A stretch of DNA of 64,000 nucleotides from the NCBI GenBank assembly GCA_011009095.1, contig VTPC01000915.1, positions 94,766 to 158,765 of the forward strand, written 5' to 3'. Below, piece after piece: positions 11,221-22,894 of the stretch (position 1 is the first letter of the stretch; every line of letters starts with the position of its first letter). The notes under the pieces were generated by a model that saw only the letters and a list, made by a program, of their open reading frames with translations, searched no databases and was not told where the DNA came from. Both the position numbers and the translations under genes were made by a program. The stretch comes from Ignelater luminosus (taxonomy: Eukaryota > Arthropoda > Insecta > Coleoptera > Elateridae).

Positions 11221-11573
11221 CAAAAGTGCGTCTCAGAATTGTATGCCAAGAAGTGCACAGCGTAATTCTGAGTCTAACTAAGCAGAGAAGTTGTAATTAT
11301 TATACACCACAACACTCGTTCAAGTTTTTTTTTTTTTTTTGTGATAATTTACTAGTCTTTTTTTTCTATTTTCTGATTAGTATTTTAGACCCAATTACAC
11401 GTAATAAGACTCTCTATTTATTACTCTATGTAACTATTAGTCAGATCTATGTTCTTAATCATTGAAGATTTTCATCATCAACCATCAACTAGCCAGTCAA
11501 AATTTTTTAAATGATTACTCTTTATTTAGTTTTGGACATTATATTTCTTGGCATGCACTTCTGAGACACTCTG
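11221..11573. mobile_element. Inverted-repeat element (MITE-like)
   Basis: GTCTCAGAATTGTATGCCAAGAA (about 11230-11252) recurs in inverse orientation near the right end, where the reverse complement of 11546-11568 reads GTCTCAGAAGTGCATGCC and on. The right end finishes in ACACTCTGTA, similar to the ACACCCTGTATA ends common in insect repeats. The interior holds a run of 16 T (11325-11340) and no transposase. Exact ends are uncertain by a few bases because the outer few bases of the two arms diverge and no clear target duplication is left. Confidence 0.6.
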
Positions 11574-12429
11574 TATATCGTGCAGAAATAATATCATGTT
11601 TTTCATAATAATTATTGGACGACGTTATTCAAGCACCCTTAAAGTTATCGTTAATAAATACTTTGCCTATTAAAATGTAGAAATCAACCTTGAGATTAGA
11701 AATAAACGACTAATGATGTAAGAATGATTTAAGATGCATACTTTACCTATTGTTATTATCTGTATATTTTGCGGCTTGTTAAATCTTCAGCATGACAGGT
11801 AGTGGTAATTCTAATTGTCCTATGTGAAGTTACACGCTCGCCGTAATTTTTCCCATACTAACATTTGCATAAGCAGTATTTATTATGAAATTTCTCCTTG
11901 TCCTTTAACAACTAATAAGATTACATTACGTACTTATTTTATGATCCGGAATAGAATCTAATGAACAAGATGCTTCTCGACAGTTATCAAAAGTGACCTT
12001 GAATGTAATAAAATCAAAATGTTTTCTAGTTTTATTATAATTAATTGAATATGTTTAGTAAAGAGATACAATATTGTTTTATAAGAAAGGCATAGATATA
12101 TGTATTTAAAAAAGGAACAAAAAGAATCTAAACAAAACAACAAAAAAACAACAAAACAGGACTACTTTTAATTTATCTCAGTCACTGCTGAAATAGATTA
12201 GAGATAAAAGTCTACAACCTCTTCTTAATATATCCCTGTGTTTCTATAGCTATAAAATCGGTGATTCCAAAGCAAAATGCACTCCAGACAGCTTGCAGTC
12301 GAAACAAATAATGGAACAATGGCAAACATGGATCTTTGATAGAGACTCGAGAAAACAATAATCGTAAAAGCCATTTATGTATAAGAAGATTTGGATTCTG
12401 TAAAAAATTAACTATTGTCTGCTGAATTC
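11574..12429. other. AT-rich non-coding stretch
   Basis: Nothing was recognised. A short A-rich run with AAC words occurs near 12130-12160. Confidence 0.45.
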
Positions 12430-12516
12430 ATGCGAGCATTGGCACTTGGAAAGCTTCCGGTGGCTGCGACACCATCGACTTCGTTTTTAAAAGTTGAAGA
12501 CAGCGAAAGAATATAA
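12430..12516 (+). CDS. 28-codon ORF, hypothetical
   Basis: The ATG-initiated frame MRALALGKLPVAATPSTSF and on ends at TAA 12514-12516. Codons are less AT-rich than the surroundings (GCA TTG GCA CTT GGA AAG CTT CCG GTG GCT GCG). The GC-richer patch extends from about 12420 to 12480 and again around 12580-12660. A small peptide, part of an exon, or a conserved non-coding element are all possible. No domain or homologue was recognised. Confidence 0.2.
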   Translation: MRALALGKLPVAATPSTSFLKVEDSERI

Positions 12517-14255
12517 ATTCAAAGATAACCATTGGGTTGGGGCTGCAAGCTCTAGCTAAAATCACTTAATCTGTCTTTACAAAAGCGCAGCTCGTACAAA
12601 GGACTATAGAAAAGTCCGTATTATTAGTGGCGCAATCGACGGAAATGGGCCGAACCTAAAGTTACATCGCGTTAAAATATTGGAAATGAGTAGAGCGAAC
12701 TTTAATATTCAGATTATTCAGAAAGTTTTCCTTCAAAAATTGATAGCTTTTCAAAATAGTATTTTTGTGTTAATGTGTTTTTAATGGTTACAACGCTGTT
12801 GAAATGTTTACTTTAGAAAATATCTTGCTTGCTATGATTAATCGACAACATTCAATAACTATAAAATCGCTAAAGTATAGTTAATTCTTTAATTCTTCAC
12901 TTTGCCGCCTCATCTTGAAAATTAAATTTTGGACGTGAGGACTACTGACGTGGATTTACGTCAAACCATATTTAAAATTATGTAAAACAGTGACAGATAG
13001 TAACCTGAGATATACAAATCAAGGAAATGAAGATGGACGACTCTGTTGACTTGGAATGATGCACAGTCTGTGTTACGCAGATAAGGACTAGATGGATTTA
13101 ATGCTCCTCTGTTACACGAATGAAGATGGATAAAACTAAAATGTATCGTAAATAACTTATAGCGGAAAATAAAAACGACCATCACGAAGAAGGTAATTTA
13201 AAGGAGTTGTAGTTGGTAAAAAAAACAACTTGAGATATCTCATTCGTACATACTTTATAATTTAAAAATTATAATGATAAATTACACCCGTGTGGAGTCT
13301 TGGAAGAATCAAAACCTACACATTTTTATAATGGGACGATATAATTTTCTACCTTAGTAGTGTAGCTCAAAAACTGATATTTTGTAAACGAAATTAATGT
13401 GGTTAAAGCAAATCGTGCACCAATTTTTTCTGATTGCGTAACCGTTTGGTTTTAAAAAATTATAAAATTTATGGTTAAGATAATTATATCTGAATTATTT
13501 AATAAAGGTGCTTGACCCAGGTTTTTATTTATACATAGATTAGTAGTAACTAGATGAGCAGTTGCATTAGTTGTATTATGACATGTTTTTAAGGCACTTT
13601 TATATGTTATTACATAAGTAATAGCAGAAAGAACTTGTAATTGTGGATAATGTGTTGATTGCTTGCTTAATTTATTATTTATGCTTGCCTTTGGGCTCGG
13701 ATGATACAGACGCGGATACAGCTATGAACTTAGCTTGGGGCCTCGTAAACCATGGGAATTCTATAATAAGCGGTTAATGGCACTATAATGAAAATAACAG
13801 AATTAATTTCCAAATTTGTTTATTTTATAAATAAGAACATATTAAGCAAATTAGCATGACTTCCTGATAGATAAAGTGCAAGAACTTCATAAATGAACAA
13901 AATAGATTATTTTAAGTTGACGGCTTAATTGTGTTAATTATGAAGAATTTCAGATAAAAAACAATCAGAATTCTTATGCCTTCAACAGTTCCAAAACAGT
14001 TTTTAGCTATATTAGAATAAGTTTTGACCTTTCCTATCGTGATATATTGTTTAATTCTATTATACAACCAGGCAAACGAAAAATTATTAAAATTATGGAT
14101 TTAGGGAAATTTGCATATCGTGCCGTTAAATAAAACATAACTAACATATATATTTTTTTATTCGTTGGGCTTGACAGCAACAATGTATATTAGCTGCTGC
14201 ATTAATTAGTACTCTGGAGGTTTTATCACCATTGAGTTGAATGTTAATTATGCGA
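12517..14255. other. AT-rich non-coding stretch
   Basis: No gene or element was supported. Open frames are short and AT-rich. Confidence 0.45.
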
Positions 14256-14935
14256 TGCCATCAGGTAGTGACGGCTGTTTTAATGGCCAAATCTATGGCG
14301 CCGGACGTTTACGTATTTCAACGTTGGTCCTGTACAAGCATAATGTATTTACTCCCCGTTTAGGGTTTCGCAGGGTGGACTAGGCTGCGTTGGCCATCTG
14401 TCACAGCTTGTGGTGGCGCTTGATGCATGCGAGTGTCCCGGTCGCTGCAGCAACCCCCGCAACGGCAAGCACCGGCGACCATAATTCCATTCGCGGAATA
14501 CCATCAATATGAAAGTGGCATAATGCCACAATATCGCCAAGGGAGTCCAGCGGTAGCAGAAGGGTTGACTGCACAACCCTGAAATGACTTCTGCCAGTTG
14601 GCCTCATAACAAAAGATAAATTATCGACGTGTGAAGTCAGCGGTTCAACATCACAATTGGATGCTATTGTCTCTCGGATGGGAATGTGCATAGCAAAAAG
14701 CCTCTTTATTATGCGCTCTCGTGTACCGAATCAGATTCGTTGCAGTCAGATTTTAATCTTTAATGATGTGGGGAGCACCGTCACTGCTGGCGACTTAGAG
14801 AAGGGAGCCTTTTCGGTTCAAGTAATAACACTACCTTCAACCAACAAGGCTAGAAACTTAACTGTATTTAATCTAAAATGACTTGTTAGAACCGCGGCAG
14901 GACGCTTGTGGTTGCCTCTAACTGACCCCAACAAA
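14256..14935. other. GC-rich island
   Basis: Composition changes sharply at about 14256 and returns to AT-rich after about 14935. CpG is frequent, especially at 14390-14470. It contains an open minus-strand frame (14401-14730), listed separately. This may be an exon, a decayed mobile element or a regulatory region. It was not recognised as any known repeat. Confidence 0.4.
14401..14730 (-). CDS. Unrecognised 109-codon open frame in GC-rich island
   Basis: On the minus strand the frame is open from just after a TGA (about 14733) to a TGA at 14401-14403. The first ATG is at 14691, giving 96 residues. The protein would have a leucine- and valine-rich middle and, near its end, the hydrophobic stretch VLAVAGVAAATGTLA, then a basic tail CIKRHHKL. 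This could be a membrane segment with a short cytoplasmic tail. A second minus-strand frame overlaps in the same GC-rich part, as is expected by chance where stop codons are rare. No homologue was recognised, so coding status is uncertain. Confidence 0.2.
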   Translation of the reverse strand, partial: FGTRERIIKRLFAMHIPIRETIASNCDVEPLTSHVDNLSFVMRPTGRSHFRVVQSTLLLPLDSLGDIVALCHFHIDGIPRMELWSPVLAVAGVAAATGTLACIKRHHKL

Positions 14936-17900
14936 CCCTTTCCTTACAACTAATTATTCGTGAAGTAGTTTGAAATTGTAAACTTCCTTAACTTGTTAGC
15001 GACGATTATTGATAACGAAAATTGCATTGCGTCTAATAATAAAATGCATATAAAGTAAAAATATTTAATTAAAGATGTATTATAATTAAGTAAGTGATAA
15101 TATCTTTGTAAATGTTCGAACAGAACATTAATTTCATGACAACTATTTAAGTAATTGCAAAGAAGACTGCATTATGTAGTACTCTTTAATGAGATACCAT
15201 AAGTTTCAATGAGTACGAATTAAAATTTACATTCCGTTGCTTTTTTTATAGCATTGTTAAATCTTCAAGCGTGCGCTGATGTGAAATTAATACTAGTTAT
15301 CTGCAAATCTAAATATTGTTATTCGATTACCTTATTGATCAAAACCGTATTACTACTCGAGTATAGGATTTAACAGTTAGAATTCCGCTATTAGTGATCG
15401 AATGCAGAATTAGTTTTGTGACATACATTAACGCGGAGCAGACAAGAGCTGTTTTGAAAATTGAAATCAACAATAGAATAATGCAATCTGCACCAAAACG
15501 GTTTACTAGTTTTGCTTCAGTAAGAAATTAAAGATGTCTTGGAACAAACTCTTTTTTACATAAAACTAGTTGTGTTCTTCATCTAAAGCACGTAGAGAGT
15601 CTTTTGTAATGGTATGTTAATATAAGATCAATTAAGGTAGTAGAAAGAAAGAAAACCTCCACTTAGCATTTTGGATAACCCAGATAAACTTTGATTCTTC
15701 AAGCTTCTCTTCTCTATCAGTCTAATGCAAAAAAATTGAAATTCCTTAAAACATAGGTTTCTTTCAAAACTTACAATCTCTTTGGAAAATATCTAAATTT
15801 TTCCTAACACGCAAGAAATATGTATGACAAAGTACCTCGTACATTAGCGATTCAAAATGCACCATCTTGCAATGCATGTGCAAAGTTATTTGCCTGCTTT
15901 GTGCCCAGAAAAACTGTTGGTTACTTACTTTAATAACATTGTGCTTCATACTATGGCTTCTGTGCTTTTTTTTGACAAGTAAATATCCTTTGTGTTTTGA
16001 TTATATTTGCTTTGTTAGTTTTGTGCATTTTTGAATCCTTCAACTTGCTAATTTCCAGTACTGATATCACATTCCCTTGACCTGTTTTGCATGAGATTGA
16101 TCTGCTATTTAAATTTGATGTTACAATTGTTTTCCCCCGTCATCACCAAACCAAGCTTTCTCACATTACATATGTTGTTCATTTTTACTCCTACATAATT
16201 ACCATAAAAGCGAGAAATTTAAAAACTTCAAAGCTAATTAGGTTACGATCATGACTATAGAACGAAAGCTTCTAGGCATGATGTATTTATTCTAAATAAC
16301 ATAAAAGGCTAGATGCCCATTAATTAGAACACTTTGTTTTCGTGAAAAGTATCGTAAGGATTCAGGTTTTAACTTTCTGGAAATATTTGCAAAATGTTTT
16401 TTCAGCATCACAATCACTGGTTAATTTCACAGCAAACTATGTACCTTGAACCACACTGAAAGTGTTGCTACAGTTTCTCCATTTTCACATACTTAGTGGT
16501 AGTCAAAAAGCCAAATAACCACTGTAAAAATTAAAATATCTACTTTATGGAGAGGAATAGAAGGTGACCTGGAATCTGAAAATGTAACCGTACCTGTTGA
16601 CACGTTATTCTTCCACAACCTTTCCATTAAGCATCTTGAATCTTCAATTCACGGGATACTCTTAGTTATAAAAAGCTCATCTTAATAATTTTATTGATTG
16701 GAATAATATCTCCACTTCACAATGAAATAAGCAAAACATATCTAAGAATCTTCATATCACTACATTTTATCTGACACGGTAAGTTGGAACAGTGTCATTG
16801 TTCTATGCTAATATTCCTGAGTATGTTGGTTTTGACGGTAATGAAAATGTCAGTTTGAAGCCATGTTCAGTTATTCACTTTGAGTGACTACAATGATAAT
16901 TGTGCGTTAGATTATAGCGAATACTCTTTCGTTGTATCGTTTGAAGAATTTCTGGATTATAAAATAAACAAATTGAGCTTTTATGCTCTTTATAGCAACA
17001 CACAAATCAATACTATTAATAAAAGTTTTTCCAGATTCTAGAGGAATCTCGGTAAACCACAGTAGATGTTGTATTTTGAATCGCTCTCTTGATTGCTTTT
17101 GGTTTAACATAATATGTTTTCCCTAACGATTCGGCTTGCATTTTGACCAATTTGGTTTTTTTTTGAAGTAACCATAATTGATATTGACGTCTCATCAATT
17201 ACTTAATGTGCTGGCATTGTAATGTTTTCTAAAGATAATACTTTACTTATGTCTTGCCAAACAATTCTCATAAGCATTTGGATTGTTCAAGGCATGTATA
17301 GCCCTAGCAAGAGATTCAAAATCTTTGCATTTTTTTTTATCTACATCACATTATCAGGATTTGTTGACATATGTATTCTAGAGCATATTCGTATTTACAT
17401 GCACTACTGTAAATAATACGGTACCATGTAACGTATTTGTAATGATGCACATTTTAACATTAGTAGCTCGGAAGAGTTTTCTTTACTTCTACCTGCTTCT
17501 GTTCAATTTTAGCAATATTAGCCAAGGTATTGACTATTGGTATCCATTATTACTGCTTACGAATAATTTCTAAATTTTATTCACGAAATAGTATCGACAT
17601 CGTCATGTATAAAATATTCAAAATTGTCTTCTGAACTAATTGCTGTCCTATAATATCTACCCTGCTTCTCAAGAACAAAAACAAATCATTCCCAAATTAT
17701 AGAAAAGATTTTAAGAGTCATTAATTTCCAACCTGTCTACCCTGTTGATAAAAAGAATTTTACGTAAGCTTTCGATTAAAATTGTGACTCTTAATTATCC
17801 CTTTCTCACAATCAGTAGACATGTCTTTTCTAATCATTGGAATTTTTTTAATGTAGCTAGAGAGAAAGATCTTATTTCTTGGCAAACAAAACATCAACCC

Positions 17901-18600
17901 GTGAAGGACGCTGGATTAAAATTTTCTTTCCCATAGTACAATTTCTTTCTTTTCCTGCAGCGAATTAAGATTATCCTCTCTGAATATTTTCTGAACGTTT
18001 ATGTAGAGCACAAAATATTACCAAAACCAATATTAATCTTTTAGTTTTTTTTTGACTTGACCGTCAATTTATTTGTCAAAGTCCTAAATGTAAATGTATA
18101 TATCCGTGATGTCATTTTAAAGTCCTTTTTTAAGTCTAAACAACGCAGACAAAGGAATTATTTGTAACAGTAACAGAGGATATGCATACAATGCGTATTC
18201 ACGTCAATTTGATTGACGTGCCAGACTGACGGTTGTATTCTAAATCAGAGGATTCCCATCATCCTGCTTGTACTAGTAGGGAACTCTCATAGCTTTAGGT
18301 TGTTGCTTGCTGCCTGCGAGAGATTTTCCAGAAATCGAACAAACGTTAACAGAACAACTATGCAATTCACGCGGAAATTGCTTATGCATTTTCCAAATTC
18401 GACCATACAAAATAATAACGAAAAAATATCAAATCTATGTAGTCGGTTGGTGGTGGTCGCTTTTTAAAATTAGGACCGAAGCTAACGAATTTTGAATTTA
18501 AATTGGGTTTTAAAGCGACCCATCCATTCGCCCTCCCGGTGTCATGTAGTCAATCTCGAAACAAAACGGGGCGTAACGCGACAAAAAAAATATAATAAAC
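14936..18600. other. AT-rich non-coding stretch
   Basis: No gene was supported. One strong acceptor-like site, TTCTTTTCCTGCAG, ends at 17960 and is followed by 27 open codons to TAG at 18042-18044, but codon use is AT-rich and no donor or homologue supports an exon. The remainder is ordinary AT-rich DNA. Confidence 0.4.
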
Positions 18601-18609
18601 TAGACGAGA

Positions 18610-18635
18610 TATAAAATTTGAATAACTTCATCAGT
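18610..18635 (+). promoter_or_regulatory. Possible core promoter: TATA plus initiator
   Basis: TATAAAA begins at 18610 and a TCAGT initiator (arthropod consensus) lies at 18631-18635. The spacing from the first T to the initiator A is 23 nt, shorter than the usual 30 or so. The 60 bp downstream are CpG-rich in AT-rich surroundings, and an ATG follows at 18670. Both motifs are short and could occur by chance. Confidence 0.3.
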
Positions 18636-18669
18636 CGAATGGTTCTTTCGAGGCGGCCAGATTGGAAAG

Positions 18670-18849
18670 ATGACGTCTAAATTGAGTTTGCTACAGCAGG
18701 TCGGCGTCGCCGAAAAGTTCTGCATACTTTTGGATTATCTTTTTATTAAATTATACAGATTTCTTATCCTATTGTCTCGAATGCGATTTTTCCTTTATGC
18801 TAGGCAATTCTTTTCTGAAATTATGCATTTCCGTCGGGGACCAAGATGA
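18670..18849 (+). CDS. 59-codon ORF downstream of promoter-like motifs
   Basis: The frame starts ATGACGTCTAAATTGAG and reads MTSKLSLLQQVGVAEKFCIL at its N-terminus. It continues as an AT-rich, hydrophobic and aromatic stretch to TGA at 18847-18849. The first 20 codons are GC-richer, with CpG, than the rest. That pattern fits a first coding exon that is spliced before the AT-rich part, with the frame running on into intron sequence. There is no convincing donor; CAG/GTCGGC at about 18703 is weak. No homologue was recognised. The candidate microexon at 19620 is on the same strand 0.8 kb downstream. Confidence 0.25.
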   Translation: MTSKLSLLQQVGVAEKFCILLDYLFIKLYRFLILLSRMRFFLYARQFFSEIMHFRRGPR

Positions 18850-19619
18850 TTACATTTCAGGATTTTTCATTTTAGTTTTTTGATTGTTCTTTCGTAAAGT
18901 ACATCGGCTCTGCAATAATCCGAAGTAAATTATACAATAAGGTTGTTTAACTTACGTTTATATCTATTGCACCAATAATAGTAAAGACAATGATCTTTTA
19001 AAATATTTTACGATCCAATTACTATCATACGAATTTTGCTTTGTTAGGTTTAGTGTAATTTCTGTCGTATTTTATTCCAAATTGCCATTTAAAAGTTTTA
19101 TTGCTACAAAAAGACACTTTTGTGCTACATCATTTTATAATGGAATAAAATTTATTATTAGTACTTACTAAAATATATTCAATTCCGAGTTTGCTACTTT
19201 AAATGTTAATAACATCGTTTGTTGAAGTTGATTACAGAGTAGGTGCGCATGAAAAAATTCCTCGTTTGTATTTCCAACGTACATGTTTTCCTCAAGGTTT
19301 TATAAAAAAAGCAATTTTGTGTTGCTACAATTTCCAAACTAGAAAAGCAATGAAAGAGGCTTCAAAAGGAATATTATATATTTATGCCACCCCAGTTTAC
19401 AATGGATTTAAAATATGTCACATCTGTCCACATGGTTATATTCCCCTAGACAACGCCAGATGTGATGCCGTTTTGTATTTCAAAATATTTTATTAACTTG
19501 TCGTTTTAAACTCCCATTTGAGACATTTCACTAATGACGAATTGTTTGATAATAATGTTATTTATTATAATAGTGTGGTAGTCAAGCTTAATATACTAAT
19601 TTTATTCCTTTTGTTACAG
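18850..19619. other. AT-rich stretch preceding the microexon
   Basis: Mostly AT-rich. A 97-codon ATG frame runs from 19203 to 19496 with four cysteines in its last third (CHICPHGYIPLDNARCD region). Its codons are AT-rich and no homologue is recognised, so it is probably a chance frame. Confidence 0.35.
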
Positions 19620-19661
19620 GTACGTTTTCAGAAGAAAACAATTTATTAATGGAAATGAGGA
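19620..19661 (+). CDS. Candidate 42-nt microexon
   Basis: A near-ideal 3' splice site precedes it: branch-like TACTAAT at about 19594-19600, then the pyrimidine-rich TTTTATTCCTTTTGTTACAG ending at 19619. The 5' splice site GTAAGT follows directly at 19662. The 42 nt are a multiple of three. Two frames are open. One reads TFSEENNLLMEMR after a split first codon; the other reads YVFRRKQFINGNE. The third contains TAA. Such an exon could be included or skipped without shifting the frame. The parent gene is not identified. Confidence 0.45.
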
Positions 19662-20882
19662 GTAAGTACATGTTTGGTAATTCTTTTTTGGAACTTTCTT
19701 TGTATTCCTGTTTGTAAATGTTTGATAAACCGAACGATGTGGAAAGAGGTTTTTCTACAAAACTGAAAACTACGCGTTATAGTAAATATGTGAAGTGAAG
19801 AAGATACTCGTTTTTTTGTTATAATAGTGATCAGTAACGTCTAAAACCAATACCAATATTCTCCCCGATAAAAACCTACAATGCAACTCAACAAAACAAT
19901 CCAGCAGTTTGTTGCAGGGTTTTCTTTTATGTTAGCTCCGCTGCTGAATCTTCATCTCGTCATGCTTGTGACTTTCATGATGTTTCTGAGCATTGATCAC
20001 CAGTTTTCTGATCGTCTCCAACAATACAGATATTATTACGTTTTTGTGCGTGTTTATTGAAACTTTAAATTTGAGTCCAATTCATTATTGACTAGGATTA
20101 GCTCATAGCAACTGAATCTGACTGAAAGTTAATTTACCAGTATAAGTATTAGCTAAAATGGTTGTAGTAGCTTTCCGAACCATACAACAACAATACTCTT
20201 GGATAATTTACCTTTGGTCAAATGAAGAATGCCATGACCGAATAACTACCAATACCATGCATAGGAATGGAGTCGAATAATCAGATCTGTATGCATATCT
20301 GATTTTGTAGCCTTTCTCGATATCGTGCAGAAATTTTCTCATAATATTTAAACATTAACTTTATAATAGTAAACTTAAATGTCTTCATGTTTTGGATTCG
20401 TCTTGGTGGTATGCACGCCGCAAATTTCGTAAATAAGTATGACGATATAGCTGAATTGGCAGATTTGCAATATATACGCATTGTAAAGAAATTGTGATAT
20501 TTAATTTCACCTAAAGCAATATCAAATGCAGCATTGAATTTAAGCAACAACATCTTTATCAAACTAGAGAGATATCCCCATTTCAAGGACATTGGTTCAA
20601 ACCTGTTGCTGATTTGGTTCAAGACTTCTCACAGTTTGTTCCGTTTTTCGTTTTGTTATGTACTAAACCGTGGATATTTTTTTGGAAAATTCTTTAAGGT
20701 AAGATTTAAGTCTTTTGACTAGATTATTCCGAATTTCTAAGACTTAGTATATAGATGCGCCAATGCTTTGTAATGGTCTCTCTTTTCAGGTATAGTAATT
20801 AGTTGCTTTGCGAAGGCAAAGTCAAGACCGAAAAAAGTCTTGGTCTTTTATTAAACTTCGAAACCACGACTGCTACAAGTTT

Positions 20883-20912
20883 CGATCTTGATCTGAATCT
20901 TGATCTTGATCT
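20883..20912. repeat. Imperfect GATCTT repeat
   Basis: Five imperfect copies of GATCTT/GATCTG lie in tandem. Just upstream, AAGACCGAAAAAAGTCTTGG forms a small hairpin. Similar TCTTGATCTT-type repeats are frequent in some insect genomes; no function is implied. Confidence 0.75.
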
Positions 20913-22225
20913 CAAGTTTCTTCTTTGAAGGTTTTTTATTAGTTTTACAAATATGTTTTGAAATACTGAAATTAATTCTTAATAACTTTCGCTACTTATC
21001 TTTGCTTCTGGTAGATGAGGATACTTAACTTGTTCAGGATAGCACCTTCACCTAAGATCTAATATTTTTGGGTCAAAATTGTTTTTGTAATCTCAGGATT
21101 AGCTTTTTGCTAGATTCTAGAATAAAGCTGTCCAAATTGAAGATGCCGATAGACCGTTTCTATTGGTCAGCTAAGTTTCAGATTCTTGGTAAGTTTTGAC
21201 TTCAAGAGGTTTCATGTCAATCTGATTTTTAGATCTGAGATGTGACCGAAATAATCCCGGTTCTTGCAAAGTACTAACATTTATACAAATCAAACAGGTG
21301 TATCTATCCGTAATTGCTATTATTTCTTTTAGTAAGCTTGAAGATTATAACCATAGCTACATCACCATTATTATTAGATTATGCTGCAGCTTTTCTAAAG
21401 GCGTGTTTGCTCATTACTACATAAATAAACAATGATAATAACAGCTGATCGTTTTTAACAATGACGAGCAATTGCACGATCGCCGCGAATAATATTGCTA
21501 TTGGCCAGTCAGAGTCTATATATTCTTCAAACCGTAACAGATTGTCTGAGAAATGTGAAAAATGATTATTTGTTGTCCAGTGAATGTGGGAAATGATGAC
21601 AGTAGCCCACCGTAGATAACATTGACCGATTTCTGTTTTTGACCATAACATACCAATGTAGAACAACATATCGTTATTGCTTTCCGAATTTTGTCATATT
21701 TGAATTTCAAATTATCATCATCATCAACTTATGTGTCCGCCAGTACAAAATACCTTTGAATTAAATAAGTGTAATTTTATTGTATACAGGTTGCTAGAAA
21801 TTTTGCGGAAAATAGTTAACTTCTGTGCCTAGAAAATGGCTGCAATATAATTCTGTAAGAGCAGCGCAAATGGAGAACACCATGATTCTCGTTGCATGTC
21901 ATTTTTGCATTGACAATTATTATTTGAAAATTGATTACTAACAAAAGTAAATTTAAAGAGCCTCTGTCATCGTTGCTGTTATATACAATTATATTACTGC
22001 CATTGTCTAACCACAGAAATTGACCATAATATTATTCATCAGCAAAGGTTTAAGTAATCGATAATAAGTTAAGGTATTTTTAAGTTAAATGGCTATACAT
22101 TTTTTTTTCTAGGAATATGTATCAGTTTGGTCAAACCATCTTTAAACTATGCTTCGTAACAACGAAAAACTGGTTACTTTAAAACGGACTCTAATGAGAC
22201 TTATAAATTGTCTTATAGTTATACG

Positions 22226-22235
22226 AATAATATAA

Positions 22236-22265
<30 letters not shown>
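22226..22265. repeat. (AAT)n microsatellite
   Basis: About thirteen AAT units, with one or two interruptions (ATATAAT at the left and TACTAAT at the right). It is a simple repeat. Confidence 0.9.
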
Positions 22266-22266
<1 letters not shown>

Positions 22267-22894
22267 TGACTTTCTATCAGCATCAGCATAAATAAAGTTG
22301 CTTCACGCAAGATGAATAATGCTACTGATATTTGGAAATAATTAAGTGGACATCATTTATACCTAATAAGCATTATCGGAGATTCGAATTAATACTTCGG
22401 AAGCTCTCCAAATTAATAAGGGGGGCGTTAAAATACAAAATCGGTTTCCTAAAATTGTTCAAACGCGTGAAACAATCATTAATACAAGCTGCTTAACGCA
22501 GGAAATTGTCATGTAACGTGATAAATCGAAAATGGAATACAAATCAGATTTGAAACCCTCCGAGTTGCCTCTGCATTTGACGTCCATTCACATATAATTG
22601 ACTTATCTGTACATGTGATGCCCCTTGTCGTCCGCGTTTTCCTATCTCTCAATCGTGTATCGGTAATCGTTGAAAACATTTTTGAAACAACCCTGCGGTG
22701 GGTAATAACTTATCAGGTGCTTTTTCCCGTTTGTACATTTATATTTTGAGTTTTATTTCCATACCTGATTGTTTTTATGTCAACGATTAATTTGTAACAT
22801 TAAAAATGACGAGATTTATAAAATTAGACCAATCTTAAATACTAAGAAACTATCTGCGAAGTTCTTTGAAAGAAAAAATAAATTCCAGTTTTAT

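Larger units (their letters stand above)
19662..22894. other. AT-rich non-coding stretch with simple repeats
   Basis: No gene was supported. A 113-codon minus-strand frame (20281-20622) begins at TTG, is AT-rich and is not recognised. Short simple repeats at 20883-20912 and 22226-22265 are listed separately. Between about 22540 and 22700 the composition is more balanced, with CpG, and may be a conserved non-coding patch. Confidence 0.4.

Noticed and set aside
17961..18044. Open frame after a strong acceptor-like site
   Set aside because: Good pyrimidine tract and CAG, but the 27 codons are AT-rich and there is no recognised protein or upstream partner.
20281..20622. 113-codon minus-strand frame
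   Set aside because: It begins at TTG, has AT-biased codons and no recognisable family. Chance is the simplest explanation.
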